6,661 nucleotides of DNA from an uncultured Phascolarctobacterium sp. (lineage in GTDB: Bacteria > Bacillota > Negativicutes > Acidaminococcales > Acidaminococcaceae), in NCBI GenBank assembly GCA_900554395.1, contig USHB01000087.1, positions 1-6,661 of the forward strand, read 5' to 3'. The notes under the pieces are model-generated. The model was not told the origin of the DNA. It saw only the letters and a list, made by a program, of their open reading frames with translations, and searched no databases. Of this stretch, positions 1-6,661 are shown in pieces. Each line of letters begins with the position of its first letter. Position 1 is the stretch's first letter. The position numbers were made by a program, and so were the translations under genes.

Positions 1-2
1 TC

Positions 3-1112
3 GACGAATGGTTTACCTGTAAATTCAAGAATTTGATTCGAATGGAGGAGACGCTGAAAAACTGCGGCGCCAATGTAGTTGTTACCGGCAGCAACCCGCT
101 TTCTACACAGGATGACGTAGCAGCAGCTCTTGCAGACAGCGGCGTTACTGTTTTTGCAACTCATGCCTGCACTCAGGAAGAATATGATTTGTATTTGAGC
201 AAAGCGCTTGATACCAAACCGAGCCTGATTATCGACGATGGCGGCGACCTTGTTAATATGCTGCATACTACACGCCGTGAACTTATTCCTAACCTTCTCG
301 GCGGCAGTGAAGAAACCACTACCGGCGTACATCGCCTGAAAGCGCTTAACGAAGCAGGCAAACTGGCTTTCCCGATGATTGCCGTTAACGATGCTTACTG
401 CAAATATTTGTTCGATAACAGATACGGTACCGGCCAATCTTCATGGGACGGCATTATGCGCACTACTAACCTCGTAGTTGCCGGCAAAACTGTTGTAGTA
501 GCCGGTTACGGCTGGTGCGGTAAAGGCGTTGCCATGCGTGCCAAAGGTATGGGTGCAAACGTTATCGTTACCGAAATTGACCCGATTAAAGGCATTGAAG
601 CAGTATTTGACGGTTTCCGCGTAATGCCGATGAAAGAAGCTGCCAAATACGGTGATTTCTTTGTAACCGTTACCGGCTGCAAAGATGTAATTACCAAAGA
701 ACACTTCCCGCTGATGAAAGACGGCGTTGTGCTTAGCAATGCAGGTCATTTTGACGTTGAGGTTAACGTTAAAGACCTTGAAGAAATGACCGTTGAACCT
801 GCTTACGAAGTACGCAAAAACATTACTACTTACACCATGCCCAACGGACATAAAATTAACCTGCTTGGCGAAGGCCGCCTGGTAAATCTTGCCTGCGGCG
901 ATGGACACCCGGCAGAAGTAATGGACCTTTCCTTTGCTATGCAGTTCCTTGCTATGAAGTATTTGCTGGAGCATAAAGGCGATCTCGAAAATAACCTTTA
1001 TGTACTGCCGGAAGAACTTAATACCGAGGTTGCAGCATTAAAACTGGAAGCTATGGGCTATGGCATTGATACATTGACCCCGGAACAGTATGCTTACCTG
1101 CATGCAGAATAA
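3..1112 (+). CDS. ahcY: S-adenosylhomocysteine hydrolase (adenosylhomocysteinase) homolog, 5' partial
   Basis: Cytosolic NAD-dependent enzyme that splits S-adenosylhomocysteine into homocysteine and adenosine; some archaeal homologs use S-inosylhomocysteine instead. The frame is open to the left edge. Numbering residues from the TTG at 33, I see GSNPLSTQDD (19-28), the DDGGD active-site segment (68-72), GSEETTTG (91-98), the lysine and aspartate of the K-x3-D pair (K124, D128, followed by N129), the Rossmann motif GYGWCGKG (158-165) with the NAD-ribose acid E181, GHFDVEV (238-244) and NLACGDGHP (285-293). All expected catalytic residues in the visible part are present. The C-terminus ends in TPEQYAYLHAE, the short Thermotoga-like form lacking the longer tail of animal enzymes. 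The family is about 400 residues or more, so roughly 40-50 N-terminal residues are missing; TTG 33 and ATG 42 are internal codons, not the true start. The first 40 or so bases do not match the family well (see findings). It leads a salvage operon; the aldolase start lies 1 nt beyond its stop. Confidence 0.93.
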   Translation, partial: DEWFTCKFKNLIRMEETLKNCGANVVVTGSNPLSTQDDVAAALADSGVTVFATHACTQEEYDLYLSKALDTKPSLIIDDGGDLVNMLHTTRRELIPNLLGGSEETTTGVHRLKALNEAGKLAFPMIAVNDAYCKYLFDNRYGTGQSSWDGIMRTTNLVVAGKTVVVAGYGWCGKGVAMRAKGMGANVIVTEIDPIKGIEAVFDGFRVMPMKEAAKYGDFFVTVTGCKDVITKEHFPLMKDGVVLSNAGHFDVEVNVKDLEEMTVEPAYEVRKNITTYTMPNGHKINLLGEGRLVNLACGDGHPAEVMDLSFAMQFLAMKYLLEHKGDLENNLYVLPEELNTEVAALKLEAMGYGIDTLTPEQYAYLHAE

Positions 1113-1113
1113 A

Positions 1114-1782
1114 ATGGACATCAACGCAGTTAATACTGCCCGCAAAGACATCATTAAAGCGGCGCAGAAAATGGCTCGACAGAACATGCTGCCTGGTTCA
1201 TGGGGAAATTTAAGCATTAAAATTGATGCCGGTACTTTTGCTGTAACACCATCCGGACGGAGTTACGATAATTTAACGCCGCCGGATATAACAATAGTAA
1301 ATGCTGCCGGGCAAACGCTGGACGGAAATTTAATCCCCAGCAGCGAATTGCCGCTGCATCTTGCGATTTATAAAGCCATTCCTGATGCTAACGCCATAGT
1401 ACATACGCACAGTATTTATGCAAGCGCCTGCGCAGCAGCACATAAAGATATACCTCCTTTAATTGAGGACCTTGTGCAGATTATGGGCGGCGCAGTGCAT
1501 TGTGCCGAATATGCATTGCCGGGAACTGATGAACTTGCAGCTAACGTAATTAAAGCAATGGACGGCAAACGCGCAGCTCTTTTGGCAAACCATGGTGTTG
1601 CAGCATGGGGAACAACGCTTGATGAAGCAATGATGGTTGCAGGCATAGTAGAAAAAGCAGCACAGCTTTACTGCATAACCCAAAGTATTGGCGGAGCAGT
1701 TTTATTGCCGCAAAGTGATATTGACGCTATGCATGCTTTTTATGAAGCACATTACCGTAAACGCCAGTTAGGAGAAGAATAA
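1114..1782 (+). CDS. Class II aldolase (FucA/AraD/MtnB superfamily), probable deoxy- or methylthio-ribulose-1-phosphate aldolase
   Basis: Zinc-dependent class II aldolase/adducin domain over the whole 222 residues, the usual family length. Visible landmarks are GSWGNLS (28-34) and TPSG (45-48) for phosphate binding, SSELPLH with the catalytic glutamate E78, zinc ligands H97 and H99 in HTHS, third ligand H160 in LLANHG, and Y133 in CAEYALPGT, which aligns with the catalytic tyrosine of L-fuculose-1-phosphate aldolase. That tyrosine favours aldolase over the related methylthioribulose-1-phosphate dehydratase (MtnB), but does not settle it. Position between an SAH hydrolase and an MTA/SAH deaminase suggests the substrate is 5-deoxyribulose-1-phosphate or 5-methylthioribulose-1-phosphate, giving dihydroxyacetone phosphate plus an aldehyde; this is inference. 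In-frame ATGs lie at 1090, 1102 and 1114. I chose 1114, 1 nt after the upstream stop, because the protein then begins at the usual family start; no clear Shine-Dalgarno is present, so translation is probably coupled. The stop overlaps the next ATG by 1 nt. Confidence 0.88.
   Translation: MDINAVNTARKDIIKAAQKMARQNMLPGSWGNLSIKIDAGTFAVTPSGRSYDNLTPPDITIVNAAGQTLDGNLIPSSELPLHLAIYKAIPDANAIVHTHSIYASACAAAHKDIPPLIEDLVQIMGGAVHCAEYALPGTDELAANVIKAMDGKRAALLANHGVAAWGTTLDEAMMVAGIVEKAAQLYCITQSIGGAVLLPQSDIDAMHAFYEAHYRKRQLGEE
1770..1774 (+). promoter_or_regulatory. Ribosome binding site for the deaminase gene
   Basis: AGGAG lies 7 nt before the ATG at 1782, inside the last codons of the aldolase gene. It supports ATG 1782 as the start and the 1-nt TAATG stop/start overlap between the two genes. 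Confidence 0.75.
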
Positions 1783-3062
1783 TGGCTAAATTACTTATAA
1801 AAAATGCTGAAATTATTTCAGCACAGGATAATGATAAATACTATATCGGTATTGAAGACAACCTGATTAAAGAAATCAGCAAAGAATTGCCGCAAGGCTA
1901 CGAAAACGCAGAAATTATTGATGCCGACGGCAAAATTGCCGTGCCCGGCATGGTAAACACCCATACCCATGCTGCTATGACGCTTCTGCGCAGTTATGCT
2001 GATGACATGGTGCTGATGGACTGGCTGCAAAATAAAATATGGCCCGCCGAAGACGGTTTAACCGATGATGATATTTACTGGGGTACCATGCTTTCCATTG
2101 TGGAAATGCTTAAAAGCGGCACAACCTGCTTTGCCGATATGTATTTTGCTATGGACAGAGTGGCAGATGCAGTTGCTGAAACAGGCATCCGCGCAGCTTT
2201 AAGCCGTGGGCTTACAGGTTTCAGCGACGAAAATTTTGCTAAACTTGAAGAAAACGCACAGCTTTTTAAAGAACGCCATAATAACTGTAACGGCCGCATC
2301 CGCGTAATGCTTGGGCCTCATGCACCATATACCTGTTCTATGGATTACCTGAAAAAAGTAGTTGCCAAAGCACAGGAACTTGGCTGTGAAATACACATGC
2401 ATCTTTGCGAAACAAAAGGTGAGGTTGATGATTGCATTAAAGAACATGGCATGAGCCCGATTAAGTTAATGGACAGCATTAACATGTTTGAATGTGGTAC
2501 ACTGGCTGCTCACTGCGTGCATGTAGATGAAGAAGATATGACGCTTATGGCTGCCAAACATGTGCGTGTTGCACACAATCCGCAAAGCAACCTTAAACTT
2601 GCCAGCGGTATTGCACCCGTACCTGCAATGCTTAAACACGGTATAATTGTGGGGCTTGGCACTGACGGAACCAGCAGCAACAATAACCTTGATATGCTGG
2701 AAGAATGCCGCCTTGCAGCAATGCTGCACAAAAATATGACAGGCGACCCCGAAATATTGCCTGCCGCCCAGGCGCTTGCCATGGCAACAAGCGAAGGCGC
2801 TAAAGCTCTTGGCTTTGAAAACCTTGGTGAAGTAAAAGCAGGGCAAAAAGCCGATATTGTACTTTATGATATGAATAAACCTTACTGGCATCCGCGTCAT
2901 GACAGAACTTCGCTGTTTGTATACGCGGCCAATGCTTATGATGCCGATACTGTTATTATTGACGGCAAAGTGCTTATGCAAAACGGCATACTGATCCATA
3001 TGGATGTGGAGAAAATCTATGCTGAAGCAGATGCCCGTGCACGCCGTTTAACTAATAAATAA
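1782..3062 (+). CDS. mtaD: 5'-methylthioadenosine/S-adenosylhomocysteine deaminase
   Basis: Metal-dependent amidohydrolase that removes the 6-amino group of the adenine in methylthioadenosine, SAH and often 5'-deoxyadenosine, giving the inosyl compounds and ammonia. The 426-residue protein has the full family layout: an N-terminal beta-sandwich part, HTH with metal ligands H61 and H63, WPAE with E90, GPHAPYTCS with H180, HMHLCET with metal ligand H207 and catalytic E210, AAHCVH with H244, and GTDGTSSNNNLDM with the metal-binding catalytic D295, then the closing beta-sandwich (DIVLYD, VIIDGKVLMQNG). All positions match Thermotoga TM0936 as I remember it, except that the arginine which there contacts the homocysteine carboxylate (R148) is K154 here; the other arginine is kept as R142. 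Charge is retained, so SAH use remains likely but relative preference for MTA or deoxyadenosine could differ. Starts at an ATG overlapping the aldolase stop, with a good ribosome binding site. Plain guanine or chlorohydrolase-type deaminase is less likely given the motifs and context. Confidence 0.93.
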   Translation: MAKLLIKNAEIISAQDNDKYYIGIEDNLIKEISKELPQGYENAEIIDADGKIAVPGMVNTHTHAAMTLLRSYADDMVLMDWLQNKIWPAEDGLTDDDIYWGTMLSIVEMLKSGTTCFADMYFAMDRVADAVAETGIRAALSRGLTGFSDENFAKLEENAQLFKERHNNCNGRIRVMLGPHAPYTCSMDYLKKVVAKAQELGCEIHMHLCETKGEVDDCIKEHGMSPIKLMDSINMFECGTLAAHCVHVDEEDMTLMAAKHVRVAHNPQSNLKLASGIAPVPAMLKHGIIVGLGTDGTSSNNNLDMLEECRLAAMLHKNMTGDPEILPAAQALAMATSEGAKALGFENLGEVKAGQKADIVLYDMNKPYWHPRHDRTSLFVYAANAYDADTVIIDGKVLMQNGILIHMDVEKIYAEADARARRLTNK

Positions 3063-3072
3063 ATTTTGTTTT

Positions 3073-3080
3073 GGGAGGGA
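3073..3080 (+). promoter_or_regulatory. Strong ribosome binding site for nfnA
   Basis: GGGAGGGA lies 7 nt before a GTG codon at 3088. It fixes GTG 3088 as the start. It sits in the only gap (25 nt) of the five-gene run, which shows no hairpin and no recognisable promoter. Confidence 0.8.
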
Positions 3081-3087
3081 AACATAA

Positions 3088-3914
3088 GTGGCTAAAATTT
3101 TATTTAAAAGTAATTTAGCACCTTCTGTTTACGAATTTTTGGTAGACACGCCCTTAATTGCACATAAATGCCAGCCGGGGCAGTTTGTAATGATTCGCAC
3201 TGATGAAAACAGCGAACGTATTCCGCTGACCATAGCTGATTTTGACCGCGAAAAAGGCACTATTACCTTAATTGTGCAGGCAGTTGGCAACACAACAAAA
3301 CATTTGTGTGAAAACTTTGAAGAAGGCGACGATATTCTCGATGTTGTAGGCCCGCTCGGACATCCTTCTGAAATGGGCAAATTCGGTACTGTTGTCTGCG
3401 TTGGCGGCGGTATCGGCGTTGCACCGGTGTATCCGATTGCACGCGCTTACCACGAACTTGGCAACAAAGTTATTTCTATCGTTGGCGCACGCAGCAAAGA
3501 TTTAATTATCTGGCGTGACAAAATGCAAGCTATCAGCGACGAACTGATTATTACCACTGATGACGGCAGTGAAGGACATAAAGGTTTTGTAACCGACCCG
3601 CTGCGCGAAATGCTGGAAAAAGGCGAAAAGGTAGAGTTAGTGCTTGCCATCGGCCCTGTTATTATGATGAAAAACGTGGCTGCTACAACTAAACCTTTTG
3701 GCACTAAAACCACAGTCAGCCTCAACACCATTATGGTTGACGGCACCGGCATGTGCGGCGGCTGCCGTGTAACCGTAGGCAACGAAACCAAATTTGCCTG
3801 CGTTGACGGCCCTGAATTTGACGGACATTTGGTTGACTTTGCCAACTTAATGCAGCGCCAGTTAATGTATAAGGACCAGGAAAGCCTGGAATATAGCTGC
3901 GGAGGTCATTGCAA

Positions 3915-3930
<16 letters not shown>
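3088..3930 (+). CDS. nfnA: NfnA: small subunit of NADH-dependent reduced ferredoxin:NADP+ oxidoreductase
   Basis: FAD/NAD(H)-binding, iron-sulfur subunit related to the dihydroorotate dehydrogenase electron-transfer protein PyrK and to sulfide dehydrogenase subunit B. With NfnB it forms the cytosolic flavin-based electron-bifurcating transhydrogenase that couples ferredoxin and NADH oxidation to NADP+ reduction, reversibly. The 280 residues show a ferredoxin-reductase-like FAD domain with RIPLTIAD (44-51), an NAD domain with GGGIGVAP (106-113), and a 2Fe-2S site with D218, C223, C226 and C238 in the DGTGMCGGC...C pattern; aspartate plus three cysteines is the ligand set known for Nfn. A further cysteine cluster CGGHCKC ends the protein (271-277). 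GTG start at 3088 with a strong ribosome binding site. It overlaps nfnB, which starts before its stop. PyrK is the alternative, but no dihydroorotate dehydrogenase gene is adjacent while an NfnB-type partner is, so Nfn is much preferred. Confidence 0.92.
3901..3905 (+). promoter_or_regulatory. Ribosome binding site that decides the nfnB start
   Basis: GGAGG inside the nfnA 3' end lies 9 nt before ATG 3915. A second GGAGG (3921-3925) is only 1 nt before the overlapping ATGA at 3927 and 13 nt before ATG 3939, both poor spacings. ATG 3915 is therefore the best supported start, giving a 16-nt overlap with nfnA. Confidence 0.6.
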
Positions 3931-5301
<1,371 letters not shown>

Positions 5302-5305
5302 TATG

Positions 5306-5335
5306 TGGTAAAATAAAGCAGTTTACTTGTATAAT
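5306..5335 (+). promoter_or_regulatory. Possible promoter of the transporter gene within the terminator
   Basis: TATAAT at 5330-5335, a perfect -10 box, lies in the terminator loop. The best -35 match is weak (TGGTAA at 5306-5311, 18 nt spacing). Transcription would begin near 5342 and give a leader of about 35 nt, too short for a riboswitch. The AT-rich setting makes a chance match possible. Confidence 0.35.
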
Positions 5336-5358
5336 TGCAGGTAAGCTGCTTTTTATTA
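5315..5358 (+). terminator. Rho-independent terminator after nfnB
   Basis: AAAGCAGTTTAC (5315-5326) pairs with GTAAGCTGCTTT (5341-5352) in a 12-bp stem with one U-G wobble and a 14-nt loop, and the run of five T continues into TTATT. It lies 13 nt after the displaced nfnB stop at 5301, not after the premature stop at 5168, which fits the original gene end. It closes the five-gene run. Confidence 0.8.
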
Positions 5359-5376
5359 AATAAATTCGAGGTTAAA

Positions 5377-6661
5377 ATGATAGAAATAATTACACTGGCT
5401 GCTTTTGGCTCAATGTTATTATGGTGTGTACTGTTCGGCTTTTCTATTTTATACGCATTAACAGCAGGGCTTGTGATATTTCTTTTTTACGGCAGATATA
5501 AAGGCTTTGCATGGGCAGAACTGTTTAATTTATCATTAAGCGGTGTTAAAAAAGTAAAGAACATACTGATAACTTTTGTGCTCATCGGCATGCTTACGGC
5601 GTTATGGCGCGAGGCAGGTACTATTCCGGTTATTGTATGCTATGCAGCACAACTTATTAATCCCGCACTGTTTTTATTAATGGCGTTTTTGCTTAACTGT
5701 TTTATTTCCGTACTTACCGGCACAGCCTTTGGCACTGCTGCAACCATGGGTGTAATTTGTGCGGCTATCGGTTCTACAATGCAGGTAAATCCGTTGCTTA
5801 CAGGTGGAGCAGTGCTTTCCGGCGTATTTTTCGGCGACCGCTGTTCACCGGTATCAACCAGCGCGCTTTTGGTTGCAGAACTTACTTCTACAAGCATTTT
5901 TACCAATATCAAAAATATGCTGCACTCGGCAGTTGTGCCTTTTATATTAAGCTGCCTGTTATATGCGGCCATGGGTTTTATTTTTAATGCTTCCGGCGAA
6001 ATGCTTGATTTAGAGCGCCTATTCGGACGTGGTTTTAACTTAAGTCCCATAGCCCTTTTGCCGGCTATTGCCATTTTTATTATGGCAGCAATGAGGATTG
6101 ACGTAAAAAAGGCTATGCTGATTAGCATTTTAACAGCGCTGCCGGTTTGCATATTCGTGCAGCAAACGCCGTTAAGCAGTTTTCCGTATCTGCTTTGGGC
6201 AGGATATACGGCCAATGATGCCCAGCTTGCGGCAATGCTTAATGGGGGAGGGATAATTTCGATGCTGAACGTATCGGCAATTATCTTTCTTTCAGCAACA
6301 TATACCGGCATTTTTCAAAAAACAGGTTTGCTGAATAATGCAAAACTGGCGATAAATATGTTTGCCAAACAAACAACATCATTTGCAGCCATTCTTATAA
6401 CCGCAATTATATCTTCTGTTATTGCCTGCAACCAGGTTCTTGCAGTTATGCTTACACACCAGCTTTGCAGCCAGCTTGAGCCTGACAGAAACAGAATGGC
6501 TTTAAATCTTGAAGATACAGCAGTTGTTGTAGCGGCATTAGTACCGTGGTCAATCGCAGGTGCAGTACCGCTTGCATCTATCGGCGCGCCAACGGAAAGC
6601 ATTTTCTTTGCCTGCTTTTTATATATTCTGCCGTTATGGCGTTTATTTACTGCATCATACT
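5377..6661 (+). CDS. NhaC-family Na+/H+ antiporter-like membrane transporter, 3' partial
   Basis: Polytopic inner-membrane protein, 428 codons to the right edge with no stop, so the last part is missing (the family is usually somewhat longer, about 440-480). The sequence is mostly hydrophobic, with likely membrane spans near residues 5-38, 62-78, 97-132, 139-152, 184-205, 223-240, 246-262, 290-310, 334-360, 383-400 and 406-425. Family marks are LTGTAFGTAATMG (113-125), GVFFGDRCSPVSTSALL (149-165), close to the GxFFGDxxSPxS signature of NhaC proteins, NLEDTAVVVAALVPWSIAG (377-395) and a polar helix with CNQ (351-353). Start ATG 5377 has GAGG at 5368-5371, spacing 5 nt. It follows a terminator and so is probably a separate transcript. 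NhaC relatives exchange Na+ and H+, or carry substrates such as malate/lactate, tyrosine or methionine; the substrate cannot be read here. Confidence 0.85.
   Translation, partial: MIEIITLAAFGSMLLWCVLFGFSILYALTAGLVIFLFYGRYKGFAWAELFNLSLSGVKKVKNILITFVLIGMLTALWREAGTIPVIVCYAAQLINPALFLLMAFLLNCFISVLTGTAFGTAATMGVICAAIGSTMQVNPLLTGGAVLSGVFFGDRCSPVSTSALLVAELTSTSIFTNIKNMLHSAVVPFILSCLLYAAMGFIFNASGEMLDLERLFGRGFNLSPIALLPAIAIFIMAAMRIDVKKAMLISILTALPVCIFVQQTPLSSFPYLLWAGYTANDAQLAAMLNGGGIISMLNVSAIIFLSATYTGIFQKTGLLNNAKLAINMFAKQTTSFAAILITAIISSVIACNQVLAVMLTHQLCSQLEPDRNRMALNLEDTAVVVAALVPWSIAGAVPLASIGAPTESIFFACFLYILPLWRLFTASY

Noticed and set aside
441..974. 177-codon open frame on the minus strand inside ahcY
   Set aside because: It is the complement of a gene whose conserved motifs are all on the + strand; its Phe/Asn/His-rich composition is typical of antisense reading.
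1114..1782. L-fuculose-1-phosphate aldolase (fucA) as the name for the aldolase
   Set aside because: The active-site residues fit, but no fucose isomerase, kinase or transporter is nearby and the coupled neighbours act on SAM by-products, so I kept the call at family level.
5302..5376. Riboswitch (for example a SAM-type leader) before the transporter
   Set aside because: The gap is 75 nt and mostly occupied by a simple terminator hairpin; no conserved multi-helix riboswitch layout can fit.
5640..6311. 223-codon open frame on the minus strand
   Set aside because: It lies opposite the NhaC-family transporter, which has clear family motifs and a ribosome binding site. The minus frame has no recognisable domain or start signal and is a shadow.
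6315..6602. 95-codon open frame on the minus strand at the right edge
   Set aside because: It is antisense to the continuing transporter gene, with low-complexity composition and no ribosome binding site.

Overview
The window looks like a piece of a bacterial chromosome or metagenomic contig from an anaerobic Firmicute-like organism. All genes are on the + strand, tightly packed, with moderate GC, strong GGAGG-type ribosome binding sites and an Nfn-type transhydrogenase typical of anaerobes. A Negativicutes relative (for example a Phascolarctobacterium-like gut bacterium) would fit, but that is an impression from gene style, not a computed assignment.

Region 1 (1-3062) is a three-gene cluster for handling the by-products of S-adenosylmethionine (SAM): an S-adenosylhomocysteine hydrolase homolog cut by the left edge, a zinc class II aldolase, and a 5'-methylthioadenosine/S-adenosylhomocysteine deaminase. 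Junctions are a 1-nt gap and a 1-nt overlap, so this is one translation-coupled operon. Together they suggest a salvage route in which SAH, methylthioadenosine and/or 5'-deoxyadenosine are deaminated, the homocysteine is recovered, and the remaining deoxy- or thio-pentose phosphate is split by the aldolase. The phosphorylase and the sugar-phosphate isomerase this needs are not in the window.

Region 2 (3063-5301), 25 nt downstream with no visible terminator between, encodes NfnA and NfnB, the two subunits of the electron-bifurcating NADH-dependent reduced ferredoxin:NADP+ oxidoreductase. The nfnB reading frame is broken near its 3' end: the main frame stops at 5168, while the last 52 conserved residues continue in the +1 frame to 5301. 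This is either a real inactivating lesion or a sequence error, and it is the most checkable anomaly here.

Region 3 (5302-6661) begins with a 12-bp-stem rho-independent terminator whose loop contains a TATAAT, followed by a NhaC-family membrane transporter that runs off the right edge without a stop. I found no RNA genes, mobile elements, CRISPR arrays or large repeats. No clearly undescribed system is visible; the most interesting biology is the SAM by-product salvage cluster.
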